NCBI RefSeq assembly: GCF_000284315.1 | Contig: NC_017094.1 | Coordinates: 992,001-1,056,000, forward strand | Direction of reading: 5' to 3' | DNA length: 64,000 nucleotides | Source of the DNA: Leptospirillum ferrooxidans C2-3 | GTDB lineage: Bacteria > Nitrospirota > Leptospirillia > Leptospirillales > Leptospirillaceae | In this document: piece after piece, positions 1 through 8,611 of the stretch | Position numbering within the stretch: position 1 is the stretch's first letter | How the letters are laid out: each line of letters starts with the position of its first letter | Translations under genes and position numbers: made by a program | Notes under the pieces: generated by a model | What the model saw: only the letters and a program-made list of their open reading frames with translations | The model's database searches: none | What the model was told of the DNA's origin: nothing

Positions 1-28
1 TTTTCATCGTGATGAAGGAGAAACGATC

Positions 29-673
29 GTGATCGAAAAAAGAAAACTGGGAACATCTGGAATCGTGTCCGGCGGCTCTTTGAAAAAATCTGGGCTGTTG
101 GTTTGTGGGGTTTTGTTGGCTCTTCTGGGGGGAGTTATTCACCCATCCGATAGTCAGGCTTCCTCAAGGATGGTTCTTTTAAGCAACGATTTCAAGAATC
201 ATGGAACGATTCATAATGAACAGGTTTTTTCAGGATTCGGCTGCTCAGGCAAGAATATCTCTCCGGAGCTTCACTGGAAGGGGATTCCCAAGGGGACGAG
301 AAGCCTGGCCCTCACGGCTTATGATCCCAACGCTCCGACAGGTTCGGGTTGGTGGCACTGGGTCCTGATCGATCTTCCTGCCACAACGACGCATCTTGCC
401 AAAAATGCCGGAACCTCCGATGGGGCTTCTCTTCCAAAGGGATCCTTTCAGGCGGTGACGGATTTTGGTAAAAAGGGCTACGGAGGTCCTTGTCCGCCTG
501 TTGGAGATCGTCCGCATCACTACATTTTTACCCTCTATGCCCTGAAGGCACCGAAGCTTGATGTTCCGGAGAACGCATCTCCAGCGCTGATCGGGTACTT
601 CATTCATCAGACGATGATCAAAAAGGCAACACTTGTGGGAATGTATGGAAGGGCCAAACACAAGAAACACTGA
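29..673 (+). CDS. YbhB/YbcL-type PEBP (Raf kinase inhibitor-like) exported protein
   Basis: A 214-residue protein of the phosphatidylethanolamine-binding family. The core carries the family's ligand-pocket signatures: YDPNAP near residue 97, GWWHWVLIDLP just after it, and GDRPHHYIFTLYAL near 158-171. A hydrophobic segment at about residues 22-38, followed by SQASS, looks like a signal peptide, so the protein is probably periplasmic. The GTG start is supported by AAGGAG eight bases upstream. Bacterial members have no firmly established substrate, so the role is open. It stands alone and is followed by a terminator-like hairpin. Family call is secure; function is not. Confidence 0.88.
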   Translation: MIEKRKLGTSGIVSGGSLKKSGLLVCGVLLALLGGVIHPSDSQASSRMVLLSNDFKNHGTIHNEQVFSGFGCSGKNISPELHWKGIPKGTRSLALTAYDPNAPTGSGWWHWVLIDLPATTTHLAKNAGTSDGASLPKGSFQAVTDFGKKGYGGPCPPVGDRPHHYIFTLYALKAPKLDVPENASPALIGYFIHQTMIKKATLVGMYGRAKHKKH

Positions 674-686
674 GTGTGTCAAAATA

Positions 687-727
687 CCCCTCTGGAAAGC
701 TTGATTCCTTCCAGGGGGGGCTCTTTT
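687..727 (+). terminator. Rho-independent terminator after the PEBP gene
   Basis: CCCCTCTGGAA pairs with TTCCAGGGGGG (one mismatch) across a short loop and is followed by CTCTTTTTC. It lies 14 bases past the stop codon. Confidence 0.7.
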
Positions 728-789
728 TCGACATTTTGAGATTTGATCCTTCCGATTTTCCCGAATGACCGGATAAAAAGAACTCCCTT

Positions 790-1065
790 TCAAGCTTTCC
801 AGTGGTCGTTTGGATTCAGGAGGTTGTATAGTTGTCGCCGGGCAACCTGTAGTCGATCTGGTCTCCCGTAAACTGCAAGCGTTCGGGAAAGCTTCTGCCG
901 GTTTCTTTGAGGGTTGACCTCTCTTGAAAATTTCATCTCTTCTGTAATCTCATGCTGGAGTCCTTTTGTATGCTGATAGGACGACTGGCAATCCATCAGC
1001 GATTCGAATCCTTTTTCCAGTGAGTCCACAATCCTGCTTCTCATTTCCTTTTCCGGGGTGGCCAT
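790..1065 (-). CDS. Small hypothetical protein
   Basis: A 91-residue, highly charged, probably helical protein with no family I recognise. ATG start; upstream there is only a weak GGAA-type ribosome site. It has no membrane segment, and its single Cys (residue 26) suggests no metal site. It lies between the PEBP terminator and the IS element, with no obvious partner. It may be a real small gene or a chance frame. The longer antisense frame over the PEBP gene is less protein-like. Confidence 0.35.
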   Translation of the reverse strand: MATPEKEMRSRIVDSLEKGFESLMDCQSSYQHTKGLQHEITEEMKFSREVNPQRNRQKLSRTLAVYGRPDRLQVARRQLYNLLNPNDHWKA

Positions 1066-1200
1066 TTATCATTCCGGGTTTCCCCGGAGACTGGAGGGTT
1101 GGGAGTGGCGGAAGGGTAGCCAGATCAGCAAGAGGGTGGTAGAGCATGTTACGATTTAACGTGGTTTCATTTTTTTCCTGGCTGTTGTTTTCATCAGAAA

Positions 1201-1230
1201 AGGAGGTTCCAAATGCAGGAGATTGAACAT
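1201..1230 (+). pseudogene. Stranded 5' end of a gene interrupted by the IS (probable dinB start)
   Basis: A strong ribosome site (AAGGAGG) is followed at 1213 by ATG and only six codons (MQEIEH) before the presumed IS left end. Reading on gives a stop after 13 codons. If the IS is removed at 1230/3193, the frame joins exactly to the DinB frame downstream. I infer that this is the original start of the gene now found at 3194-3652. Confidence 0.45.
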
Positions 1231-1243
1231 TTGCCCGCGCATT

Positions 1244-1273
1244 CCCCTTCTTAGGCCATGGGTCAAGAGTGGG
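1244..1273. repeat. Presumed left-end hairpin of the IS
   Basis: CCCCTTCTT (1244-1252) pairs imperfectly with AAGAGTGGG (1265-1273), with one G-T pair and one mismatch. Position next to the tnpA stop fits the TnpA recognition hairpin of this family. Confidence 0.4.
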
Positions 1274-1720
1274 TCAAGCGGGCGGTTTTGTTTTTCTTCT
1301 TCTCGCTTTTTCAGTTGTTCCTTGGCTTTCGACATAGCGACGGACCGTTTCCAGTGTCGCTGCGCCTACACTCCCCACATAGTAGGCCCGATGCCAGAAA
1401 TACGGCTTCCAGTAAAATGGCTTCAGATGGTCCGAAAAACGATTGCGAACCCGTCTGGCCGAGGCCGTTTTCAGATTGTTGATCAGTGTGGAGATGTTGA
1501 GGGCTGGGTGGATCTCCGCCAGAAGATGCACATGATCCGCTTCCCCTCCGAATTCCAGCAAGGTGCATCGCCAGTCCGACAGGATCTCGCCGAAGGCGCT
1601 CTGTAAATATTCCAGAAGATCCGGAGAGAGCACCTTGCGCCGATACTTTGTCACAAAGACAATGTGTAGCTTAAGAGAATAAACGGCATGAGAGCTTGAT
1701 CTGTTCAGTTGAATATTCAT
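1274..1720 (-). CDS. tnpA: IS200/IS605 transposase TnpA (Y1 HUH nuclease)
   Basis: A 148-residue single-strand transposase that cuts and joins the element's hairpin ends. The HUH metal motif is His63-Val-His65 in ADHVHLL. The catalytic tyrosine is Tyr129 in VRRYVESQ. Length is typical (about 130-155). All catalytic residues are present, so the enzyme could be active. It is transcribed away from tnpB, with a 23-base gap. Its stop codon directly abuts the presumed left-end hairpin. Confidence 0.95.
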   Translation of the reverse strand: MNIQLNRSSSHAVYSLKLHIVFVTKYRRKVLSPDLLEYLQSAFGEILSDWRCTLLEFGGEADHVHLLAEIHPALNISTLINNLKTASARRVRNRFSDHLKPFYWKPYFWHRAYYVGSVGAATLETVRRYVESQGTTEKARRRKTKPPA

Positions 1721-1747
1721 GTTGCCAAGAGTAACATGCTCTCATGC
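1686..1747. promoter_or_regulatory. Nested inverted repeats in the tnpA/tnpB divergent region
   Basis: GCATGAGAGC (1686-1695) is repeated inverted as GCTCTCATGC (1738-1747). Inside lies CATGTT (1718-1723) with its inverse AACATG (1733-1738), which covers the tnpA start. These could fold in the tnpA message and limit its translation, as known for IS200; here this is inference. Confidence 0.5.
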
Positions 1748-3177
1748 AGACCGGCAAGCGCTTCCGTGCGTATCCCACTCCCGCCCAAGAAAAGATCTTG
1801 CTTCAATGGATCGGACACCAGCGGTTCATTTACAACGCCAAGGTGTCCGAAGACCGGTATTACCGGGCCTTCGCCAAAAAAGCGGTCTCTCTTTCGGGAA
1901 CGCCCGTTCCCGTCGACCAGGAGTACGCCCGGTTCATCGGACCGGAGACCTCCTGGCTCCGGGAGGTTCCCTCCCCGATCCTCCGCAACGGGGCAGTCCG
2001 GTGGAAACAAGCCTACGCCCGCTTCTTTTCCGGCCTGGCCCGGCGGCCCACGTTCAAGGGGAAGGACGGACGGCAGTCGGTCTGGATCACCTCCGAACTG
2101 TTCTCCTTCCGGACCAACGATGAAACGCAATGCGGAGAACTGATTCTGGGAACAAAGAAATTCCCGCTCGGGGTTCTGTCCTTCAAGGCCCAGACCCCGT
2201 ATTCCCGTCCCGCCTCGCTTCACGTCTCGGTCGAGGCGGGGAAGTGGTTCATCTCCTTCTCCTCGGAGGATGGACTCCCGGAACCGAAGGAGGAGGACAC
2301 GGTCTCCTGGCTCCGGATGTTTTCGGAAGAAGAGCTTGAGGGCAAAACCCTGGGCTTCGACCGGGGCGTGACGATTCCGGTGATGGCCAGCTCCGGCCGG
2401 AGAATCGACTTTTCCGACATCCAGAAGGCCCGGATGGAGAAAAAGGAACGGACACGGAAACGCTGGCAACGAAAACTCGCCCGGCAACAAAAAGGGTCGC
2501 AGAACCGGAAGAGGACGAAACGACGCTTGGCCCGGTCCTTCGAGTATGCCAAGAACGTCCGCAAGGACGTGATCCACAAGGCCACCCGCGACCTTGTGTC
2601 CGATCCCGACCGGACCCTTTTCGTTGTTGAGGATCTCAAGGTCAAAAACATGACGAGGAGCCCTGAGCCGAAAAAGGACGAATCCGGACGGAATGTCCGG
2701 AACGGAGCCCGCGCCAAGGCCGGACTCAACTGGGCGATCCTGTCGTCCTGCTGGGGTCTGTTCGTGGTGCTCCTGTCCTACAAAGCCCGGAGATCCGGAA
2801 AGCTCGTCATCAAGGTCTCTCCTCAATTCAGTTCGCAGGAATGCGCCCGGTGCGGGCACATTCATCCGGACAACCGGCCTTCCCAGGCCGGGTTCGTCTG
2901 CCAGCGCTGTGGACTCGCGGACAACGCCGATCTCAACGCCAGCCGTGTCATCGCCAAGAGGGGCATTCGTCTTCTTCTGGAAGGGAAAGTCCCGCAGAAG
3001 ACGATTCGGCGGTGCGGGATCGGAAAACTCAAAACACTAGGGCCGGAACGGTCCGAAGTCAAAGCCTCCGGAGAGGACGATAAGACGCGAAGGACCAAAC
3101 GCCTTCGCGCATCCTCGGCGAAAGAGGAACTTCCGCTCGCGAGATCGGAAACCCCTCCTACAGCGCAAAGCGCTTAG
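1744..3177 (+). CDS. tnpB: TnpB RNA-guided endonuclease of the IS200/IS605 element
   Basis: A 477-residue TnpB, the ancestor type of Cas12. The RuvC-like triad is visible as Asp206 (GFDRG), Glu296 (VVEDLK) and Asp396 (DNADLNAS). A zinc ribbon Cys367-x2-Cys370 ... Cys386-x2-Cys389 lies between the last two. It is longer than the common 370-410 residues because of a basic C-terminal tail (about 410-477), which overlaps the presumed guide-RNA segment. Known members use an RNA from the 3' end of tnpB to cut the emptied donor site and so keep the element. No frameshift or lost catalytic residue is seen. Confidence 0.95.
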   Translation: MQTGKRFRAYPTPAQEKILLQWIGHQRFIYNAKVSEDRYYRAFAKKAVSLSGTPVPVDQEYARFIGPETSWLREVPSPILRNGAVRWKQAYARFFSGLARRPTFKGKDGRQSVWITSELFSFRTNDETQCGELILGTKKFPLGVLSFKAQTPYSRPASLHVSVEAGKWFISFSSEDGLPEPKEEDTVSWLRMFSEEELEGKTLGFDRGVTIPVMASSGRRIDFSDIQKARMEKKERTRKRWQRKLARQQKGSQNRKRTKRRLARSFEYAKNVRKDVIHKATRDLVSDPDRTLFVVEDLKVKNMTRSPEPKKDESGRNVRNGARAKAGLNWAILSSCWGLFVVLLSYKARRSGKLVIKVSPQFSSQECARCGHIHPDNRPSQAGFVCQRCGLADNADLNASRVIAKRGIRLLLEGKVPQKTIRRCGIGKLKTLGPERSEVKASGEDDKTRRTKRLRASSAKEELPLARSETPPTAQSA

Positions 3178-3193
3178 GAGCGGGAGAGTTCAT
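3041..3193 (+). ncRNA. Presumed omega-RNA scaffold / right end of the IS
   Basis: In this family the guide RNA is made from the 3' end of tnpB plus the right end, and the guide is the flanking DNA. This 153-nt stretch is conserved, collinear and almost the same length in a relic at 21568-21717 that lacks an intact tnpB. That points to selection or recent descent at RNA/end level. The predicted guide starts at 3194 with GATCTGTCAATGG. Transcription is not shown by the sequence. Confidence 0.5.
3155..3180. repeat. Right-end hairpin of the IS
   Basis: CTCCTA-C-AGCGC pairs with GCGCT-TAGGAG around an AAA loop, leaving one bulged C. It is the imperfect palindrome expected at an IS200/IS605 right end, 13 bases from the inferred cleavage point. 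Confidence 0.75.
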
Positions 3194-3652
3194 GATCTGT
3201 CAATGGCCCAATGGACCGCCATTCCTGTTGACTCTGATGCCCTTTACCTCGGAACCAGGATACAGAAAATCACGATTTCCGCTCTGGTGAGACATATGCT
3301 GCACACCGAACGTTTCTGGATCGGTGCGATTGATGCCTTGCCTCCGGGTGCAACACTTCCCCTGCCGGGAAGGGCCTCCGACCTGGAGAACGTCTCCGAC
3401 GGGAAAACTCTGGTTTTGAGCTACAGAAAAAGTTTTTCGGAAAATCTGCAGCGCCTTCAGAATCTGTCATCGGAAACTCTCGGCAAAGAGATTGTTTTTG
3501 TGGACCGGAAATATACGGTTATGGGATTTCTCTGGTCTATTCTTGGACATCATGCCTATCATCTGGGTCAGATCGATTTGGTAATGCGCCAGCAAGGGAT
3601 GCAAGCCCCGGAGTATATGGAATGGCCTGAAAAAGGAAAGGTGCTGGGATGA
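3194..3652 (+). pseudogene. DinB-family protein, 5' end removed by the IS
   Basis: The frame from the internal ATG at 3203 gives 149 residues. Three helices of the DinB/YfiT four-helix bundle are recognisable: SALVRHMLHTERFW (about 28-41) with a metal-ligand His, a middle helix, and FLWSILGHHAYHLGQIDLVMRQQG (about 112-135) with the HHxxHxGQ metal motif. The first helix is missing. No ribosome site precedes 3203, and the frame runs open back into the IS right end. The family holds metal-dependent thiol transferases and many uncharacterised stress proteins. It overlaps the next gene by ATGA. I judge it a 5'-truncated gene; a shortened product is possible. Confidence 0.65.
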
Positions 3653-4062
3653 GTGACGACGATATCAGAAACCGGTATAGGGATCTTCTGGGTTTTGTTC
3701 CTGAAAATATTGAAAAAAGGTTCAGCCTGGCGGGGCTTTCAGGAAAGCCGGACTCTATCGGGGCTATCGAACGATTTCGGGAAGAGATGATCCATGACAA
3801 TCCCCTTGACCGCAAAACACAACAACTGGTGCATTTGGCAATGTTTTTGGCGCAAGGCAATCGGGCGGCGGCCATGCTCCATGTGCGGGGGGCCCTGAAG
3901 GCGGGAGCGACACCCGCCGAGCTTTACGGGGTTTGTGAAACAGGGGCAATTGTCGGAGGAATGCCAGTGTATAGTCTGGCGGTGGATCTTGTCCATGATG
4001 TTCTTCGGGAGCAAGGTTTTTGGGAGCGTTCCAACCCACCTGCAACATCAGAAACCTCTTGA
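3649..4062 (+). CDS. Carboxymuconolactone decarboxylase (CMD/AhpD-like) family protein
   Basis: A 137-residue protein with the CMD fold signature: LDRKTQQLVHLAMFLAQGNRAAAMLHVRGALKAGATPAELYGVCETGAIVGGMPVYS. The AhpD redox pair CxxC is absent (AQGN stands in that region), so it is not a peroxidase of the AhpD type. Its start overlaps the DinB stop by four bases, indicating coupled translation. If the IS broke the upstream gene, expression of this one may be reduced or driven from the IS. Exact reaction unknown. Confidence 0.8.
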   Translation: MSDDDIRNRYRDLLGFVPENIEKRFSLAGLSGKPDSIGAIERFREEMIHDNPLDRKTQQLVHLAMFLAQGNRAAAMLHVRGALKAGATPAELYGVCETGAIVGGMPVYSLAVDLVHDVLREQGFWERSNPPATSETS

Positions 4063-4106
4063 TCTCCCTTGCTGGCATTCGTTTTTCAGCAGAGTTTTGT
4101 AAAAAA

Positions 4107-4157
4107 GGGGAGGCAGAACCCCGAAGGGCAAACTAACGGAGGAGCTCCCCCGTTTTT
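4107..4157 (+). terminator. Possible terminator after the CMD gene
   Basis: GGGGAG (4107-4112) can pair with CTCCCC (4145-4150), followed by CGTTTTT. The loop is long and may hold inner pairing. Confidence 0.4.
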
Positions 4158-4215
4158 GAACAAATAGGAATGCACAGGCCCTTGTCACCCTGTTGCCGAC
4201 CGTTCTCATCATGAT

Positions 4216-4247
4216 GCCCCCCGGAATGCTTTTCTGTCCCGGGGGGC
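4216..4247. terminator. GC-rich hairpin beyond the sqr stop codon
   Basis: GCCCCCCGG and CCGGGGGGC form a perfect 9-bp stem with a 14-nt loop, six bases past the sqr stop on the minus strand. No T-run follows on either strand, so it may protect the mRNA end instead of terminating by itself. Confidence 0.5.
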
Positions 4248-4253
4248 GATCCT

Positions 4254-5543
4254 CTACTGCTGTAACCGTTCGATTCCCAAAGCTTTCAGCATGTATTTTT
4301 CGTAGATCGGTTCAGAACTCCCTGTTTTCATCTTTCTGATGAAGTATTTTTCAAAGGCGATTTTTGCCAGATGAACCCATTTGCCCTTTTTCATCCAGGC
4401 GACATTTCTGGGGGGGATCTGGGGAAGCGCTACGAATGCTGCTCCGGTGTCTCCCATATCGGCAAGACAGATCGCATTCCATGTGCCCTTTGTGTCGGGT
4501 TCCCGTCCTTCAATCTCCGCCTTGATGTTATGGACGATAGCGGTCACCATCGATTCGATCATGTAGCCTGTTTTGGGTGTTCCTGTCGGAACGGGGGTTG
4601 TCTCAACCGGTGGAATGGCGACACATACTCCGGCTGAATAGATATTCTTGTAGGCCTTGCTTCTCTGGTAGTCATCGATGATGACGAAACCACCCGGATT
4701 GACCATGTCGGTCACGGCTGCAACGGCCTTGTTGCCCCGGAAAGGCGGAATCATCATGGAATACTTGAATGGAATGTCGTGGGTCCGGATCGTATTCCCG
4801 TCTTGTCCCACCTCCTCGACATGCATCATCTGGTCTTCAACCTTGGTGACCTTGGCATTGGTAATCCACTTGATGTCCTGATTCCTGAATTCGGATTCCA
4901 GCAAACCCTTGGAGTCCCCGACCCCTCCAAGCCCCAGATGTCCAATATAGGGTTCGCTTGTCACAAATGTCATGGGAACCTTGTTTCTCATCCTGAGCTT
5001 TCGAAGGTGACGATCAAGAATAAACGCATATTCATAGGCCGGCCCAAAGCAGCTGGCTCCCTGAAAGCTTCCGACAACGACGGGGCCGGGGTTTTTTAAA
5101 AACTCTCCCAGTTTTTCGTAGGCCTTTTCGGCGTGATCGACCGAACAAACCGATTGGGTAAATCCCTCTGGGCCGGCACCCTCGATCAGGTCAAAGGCCA
5201 GTCTTGGTCCTGTTGTGATGACGAGGTAGTCGTATCGGATGATCTCTCCATCGATAAGCTCTATGGAGTTTTCTTTTGGTTTTAATGCGACTGCTGCCTT
5301 TGCAATGAATGTGATCCCTTTCTTCTCAAGATAGGGTCGAATCAGAAAAGTGGTATCGGCGCGTGTTCGCCACCCAACCGCCACCCATGGGTTTGATGGG
5401 ACAAACTGGAAAAAGTCATAAGCATTGATGACGGTCACATGAACCTTCTTTCCCAACGTGGATGCCAGTTCATATGCTGCCGGCATTCCGCCCGTTCCGG
5501 CGCCCAATACTACAATTTCCTTGACCTGGCTCGATATTGTCAT
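4254..5543 (-). CDS. sqr: Sulfide:quinone oxidoreductase
   Basis: A 429-residue membrane-associated flavoprotein that oxidises sulfide and passes electrons to quinone. The FAD-binding start is VVLGAGTGGMPAAYEL (11-26). Cysteines at 133 (SVCSVD), 165 (GASCFG) and 359 (NAICLADMGDTG) match the three redox cysteines of the Acidithiobacillus ferrooxidans enzyme (128, 160, 356). The C-terminal region is rich in aromatic and basic residues, fitting membrane attachment. I chose ATG at 5543 because GGAGGA lies eight bases upstream; a longer frame to 5606 lacks one. It follows cydX by 92 bases on the same strand, so it probably belongs to the cyd operon. Sulfide-fed quinol could pass directly to the bd oxidase. 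Confidence 0.9.
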   Translation of the reverse strand: MTISSQVKEIVVLGAGTGGMPAAYELASTLGKKVHVTVINAYDFFQFVPSNPWVAVGWRTRADTTFLIRPYLEKKGITFIAKAAVALKPKENSIELIDGEIIRYDYLVITTGPRLAFDLIEGAGPEGFTQSVCSVDHAEKAYEKLGEFLKNPGPVVVGSFQGASCFGPAYEYAFILDRHLRKLRMRNKVPMTFVTSEPYIGHLGLGGVGDSKGLLESEFRNQDIKWITNAKVTKVEDQMMHVEEVGQDGNTIRTHDIPFKYSMMIPPFRGNKAVAAVTDMVNPGGFVIIDDYQRSKAYKNIYSAGVCVAIPPVETTPVPTGTPKTGYMIESMVTAIVHNIKAEIEGREPDTKGTWNAICLADMGDTGAAFVALPQIPPRNVAWMKKGKWVHLAKIAFEKYFIRKMKTGSSEPIYEKYMLKALGIERLQQ

Positions 5544-5635
5544 GTGAATTCCTCCATTTTGGCTATTGTGAACCTGATTTGATCCATAACACTTTTCCGG
5601 ATCCATGACCCGGATTCTGGCAAGAAGAAGTCTTG

Positions 5636-5764
5636 TCAGTACTTCCCATCAACCCTCAATCGATCGATCGTGACCTGGTCTTCCTGTATCTCAAACCACA
5701 GCGCATGCATCACCGAAAGGGTAACAGCCATCGTAACCCCCACAATCCATACGAAATACCACAT
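5636..5764 (-). CDS. cydX: CydX-type small subunit of cytochrome bd oxidase
   Basis: A 42-residue protein, MWYFVWIVGVTMAVTLSVMH then ALWFE. It has the CydX pattern: an N-terminal MWYF, one membrane helix, then ALWxE. In E. coli CydX binds CydA and is needed for oxidase stability. A strong ribosome site (AAGGAAGGAG) precedes the ATG. It starts 17 bases after the cydB stop. It is easily missed because of its size. Confidence 0.88.
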   Translation of the reverse strand: MWYFVWIVGVTMAVTLSVMHALWFEIQEDQVTIDRLRVDGKY

Positions 5765-5781
5765 GTTTCTGACTCCTTCCT

Positions 5782-6918
5782 TTAATAAAGAGTGTGTTCT
5801 TCCCGTTGGACGGATTCCACGGTGATCGGGCCCCGAAGCACCCAGTAGGCCCAGCTTGTATAAATGATGATGATTGGCGTGAGAATGACGGTTGCCCAGA
5901 ACATCACCAGGAGTGTCAGTCGGCTCGAGGTGGCGTCCCATGCGGTGAGAGAGGATCCCGGATCAAGGCTCGAGGGCAAAATAAAAGGGAAAAGAGAAAC
6001 GGCAGCGGTCAGGATCACACCCACTCCTGTCAGGGTTGATCCGGTGAAGGCGAGTCTGCCATTTTTGAACCACCCTCCCAGAAAGGCAAGACAGCTTCCT
6101 GCCAGAACGGTGATGACAATCCCCCAGAGGTTCGGATGCGCATGGAAGTTGTTGAGCCAGGCACCCTGTTCCCGGACCACGGTCTTGGCAAGGGGATTCG
6201 GCATGTCCTGGGGGCCGGGGCCGGAGAGGATCCTGTATCCCGGGATGCGGACAACCCAGAGGCCGATAGCCGCATAAAGGACTCCGGTACAAACAGAGAG
6301 ATATCGGACAGCCTTTGAAGCCCGTTGGTGAAGGACCGATTGGGTCCTCATCATAAGGTAGGCGCCACCGTGGAGCGAGATCATGCAAAGGGAGAGGATT
6401 CCAGCAGCAAGTCCGAACGGGTTCAGCAGCTCCCAGAAGCTTCCTTCGTAGAAAGATCTCATGAGGTTGTCGAGTCGAAAGGGAACACCTAGAAAGAGGT
6501 TTCCCAGTGCGACGCCAAAAACGAGGGCCGGAACGGTTCCTCCTATAAAAAGACCTGTGTCCCAGAATAATCTCCATTTGGGGTTTTCAATCTTGCTCCG
6601 ATAATCGAATCCCACCGGCCTGAAAAAAAGGGCCCACAGCACCAGAAGCATTGCCACATAAAATCCCGAGAAGGCGGTTGCATAGACAATGGGCCACGCT
6701 GCGAAAAGAGCTCCACCAGCGGTGATAAACCAGACCTGGTTCCCTTCCCAGTGGGGACCGACACTGTTCAGTAGGACCCTCCGTTCGATATCGCTTTTTC
6801 CGATCCACGGCAGAAGAAATCCGATCCCCATGTCGAATCCGTCCATGATAAAAAATCCCGAGAGCAGGAGAACGACCAGTCCCCACCAAAGCTCTTTGAG
6901 CATTCCGTAGTCAAACAT
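5782..6918 (-). CDS. cydB: Cytochrome bd quinol oxidase subunit II
   Basis: A 378-residue integral membrane protein, the same length as E. coli CydB (379). Typical family segments are [45 protein letters not shown], and a set of about eight to nine membrane helices. It pairs with CydA as the non-haem subunit. The start at 6918 has GGAGA nearby and overlaps the cydA stop by eight bases, so the two are translationally coupled. bd oxidases resist sulfide, which fits the neighbouring sqr. Confidence 0.95.
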   Translation of the reverse strand: MFDYGMLKELWWGLVVLLLSGFFIMDGFDMGIGFLLPWIGKSDIERRVLLNSVGPHWEGNQVWFITAGGALFAAWPIVYATAFSGFYVAMLLVLWALFFRPVGFDYRSKIENPKWRLFWDTGLFIGGTVPALVFGVALGNLFLGVPFRLDNLMRSFYEGSFWELLNPFGLAAGILSLCMISLHGGAYLMMRTQSVLHQRASKAVRYLSVCTGVLYAAIGLWVVRIPGYRILSGPGPQDMPNPLAKTVVREQGAWLNNFHAHPNLWGIVITVLAGSCLAFLGGWFKNGRLAFTGSTLTGVGVILTAAVSLFPFILPSSLDPGSSLTAWDATSSRLTLLVMFWATVILTPIIIIYTSWAYWVLRGPITVESVQREEHTLY

Positions 6919-8497
6919 GGATGTCTCCTTTTTCAAGCATTCCGGAAACGCCCTTTTGTGTGTCGGTTTCAGAATAGAGTTCTGATACGGGGCCAATTTT
7001 GGCGTATTTTCTCATCAGGCCCAGCTCGACAACCAGAAGAACCGTGTAAAAAAGTGTAAATCCCGCGAGTGAGAAGACGAGACTTTTGGTTGTCAGGGAT
7101 GAAGTGGAGAGAAATGTGGGGAGAACGCCGTAAATGGACCAGGGTTGTCGTCCATATTCCGCGACGAACCACCCAAGCTCGCTTGCGGCATAGGGAAGGG
7201 GTATGGAGAAAATGGCGAGTTTCAAAAGCCATGTTTTTTTGTCGCACCGGCTTTTGCCCGAATAGTAGAAAGAGGCAGCAAAAAGGGCCAGAAAGAAAAA
7301 TCCAAGTCCCACCATAGCCCGGAATGCCCAAAATAACGGTGTCACTCTGGGGATGGTGTCCAATGCAGCCTGATGGATCTGTTCAGGTGTCGCAAGAGCC
7401 ACGTCTTGTCTGTATTTTTTCAGTAAAAGTCCAAAACCAAGATTTTCCTTTTCAGCCATGAACTCTGCTCTGAGAGTCGCGTTCTTGGGGTCCTTCCGGA
7501 GTTTTTCAAGTGCGGTGACCGCGAGAATGCCCTTTTTGATCTTTGCCTCGTTGGAAACCACGATTTCCTTGATCCCGGGAATGGGCGTGTCATAGGTGCG
7601 GGTGGCGATCAGCCCAAGCGCCCAGGGAATCCTGATCTGGAAATCATTCTTCATGTTTTTCTGATCGGGAATGGCAACAAGATTGAAGGAAGCGGGTGCC
7701 GGTTCGGTCTCCCACATGGCCTCCATCGCGGCAAGCTTTGTTTTTTGTCCAATGCCATCGAGGTAGCCGGACTCATCTCCCAGAATGATCACGGACACTG
7801 TGGCGGCAAGACCGAACGCCGCTGCGATGCGAAAGGATCGTTTGGCCACTTCGAAGTGTCTCTTTTTGAGGAGGTACCAGCCGCTGATTCCCAGAACAAA
7901 ACAGGATGCGGTCACATAGCCTGCGCTTACGGTGTGGACAAACTTGGCCTGGGCTGTGGGGTTCAGGAAGAGCTCCCAGAAACTGTTGACCTCCATTCTC
8001 ATGGTATCCGGATTGAACTGGGCTCCCACAGGGTTCTGCATCCATCCATTGGCCACCAGAATCCACAGCGCCGACAGGTTGGTGCCGGTTGCAGTCATGA
8101 TGGTGGCAAAAAGATGTCCGCCCCTGGACAGGCGGTTCCACCCAAAAAAGAACAGTCCCACAAAGGTGGATTCGAGAAAAAAGGCCATCAGACCTTCAAT
8201 TGCGAGGGGGGCTCCGAAAATATCTCCCACATAATGGGAATAATAGGACCAGTTCGTTCCGAACTCGAACTCCATGGTCAGACCTGTCGTAATGCCCAGT
8301 GCAAAATTGATTCCAAAGAGTTTTCCCCAGAATTTTGTCATTTCCTTGTAGACAGGCTTACCTGTCATGACATAAACGGTCTCCATGATGACCAGAATGT
8401 AGGTCATGCCCAATGTCAGCGGAACAAAAAGAAAGTGATAAAGGGCCGTGATGGCAAACTGCAAACGGGACAGATCCACTAAGCTCTCGGTTGGCAT
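6911..8497 (-). CDS. cydA: Cytochrome bd quinol oxidase subunit I
   Basis: A 528-residue haem-bearing subunit that oxidises quinol and reduces oxygen. Visible features: [22 protein letters not shown] with the haem b595 His; [16 protein letters not shown] with the conserved acidic residues; [12 protein letters not shown] with the b558 His; [10 protein letters not shown] with the second b558 ligand Met; and GRQPW before YGVLPT, a CydA signature. The quinol loop region (about 250-380) is well developed. The ATG at 8497 has GAGGAG upstream; the frame is open to 8659 but lacks signals. A sigma-54 promoter lies at 8544-8559. Confidence 0.95.
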   Translation of the reverse strand: MPTESLVDLSRLQFAITALYHFLFVPLTLGMTYILVIMETVYVMTGKPVYKEMTKFWGKLFGINFALGITTGLTMEFEFGTNWSYYSHYVGDIFGAPLAIEGLMAFFLESTFVGLFFFGWNRLSRGGHLFATIMTATGTNLSALWILVANGWMQNPVGAQFNPDTMRMEVNSFWELFLNPTAQAKFVHTVSAGYVTASCFVLGISGWYLLKKRHFEVAKRSFRIAAAFGLAATVSVIILGDESGYLDGIGQKTKLAAMEAMWETEPAPASFNLVAIPDQKNMKNDFQIRIPWALGLIATRTYDTPIPGIKEIVVSNEAKIKKGILAVTALEKLRKDPKNATLRAEFMAEKENLGFGLLLKKYRQDVALATPEQIHQAALDTIPRVTPLFWAFRAMVGLGFFFLALFAASFYYSGKSRCDKKTWLLKLAIFSIPLPYAASELGWFVAEYGRQPWSIYGVLPTFLSTSSLTTKSLVFSLAGFTLFYTVLLVVELGLMRKYAKIGPVSELYSETDTQKGVSGMLEKGDIHV

Positions 8498-8543
8498 TCT
8501 TGATCTCCTCGGCCATGGTTTTAGACTTTGTTGAATATGAAGG

Positions 8544-8559
8544 AGCAATAGTGGTGCCA
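8544..8559 (-). promoter_or_regulatory. Sigma-54 promoter for cydABX-sqr
   Basis: On the minus strand the sequence reads TGGCAC-CACTA-TTGCT, an almost perfect match to TGGCACG-N4-TTGCW with GG and GC correctly spaced. Transcription would start about 8533, some 35 bases before the cydA ATG. The divergently encoded activator has the GAFTGA motif needed for sigma-54. Confidence 0.85.
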
Positions 8560-8611
8560 GATCAGATATGGCTTTCAGATATGGTTTTTTTTTCATTGCA
8601 TTTTGTCTTTG

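Larger units (their letters stand above)
1231..3193 (+). mobile_element. IS200/IS605-family insertion sequence, complete, divergent tnpA/tnpB
   Basis: About 1.96 kb, the usual size for two-gene members. tnpA (minus) and tnpB (plus) are back to back. The right boundary at 3193 is supported by a second, partial copy elsewhere in the window: both copies share GGAGAGTTCAT and diverge directly after it. The left boundary is less certain. It is placed after CAT at 1228-1230 because an imperfect hairpin (1244-1273) sits just inside and excision here restores a reading frame. The right end has a strong hairpin at 3155-3180. No target duplication is expected for this family. Confidence 0.75.

Noticed and set aside
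245-793. 182-residue minus-strand frame over the PEBP gene
   Set aside because: Antisense shadow of a clearly conserved gene; composition is not protein-like.
1717-2865. 382-residue antisense frame inside tnpB
   Set aside because: It mirrors the codon bias of tnpB, has no family resemblance, and tnpB carries all catalytic motifs in its own frame.
6911-8497. Cyanide-insensitive CioAB subtype
   Set aside because: The GRQPW motif, a normal-length CydB and an adjacent cydX fit the CydABX form.
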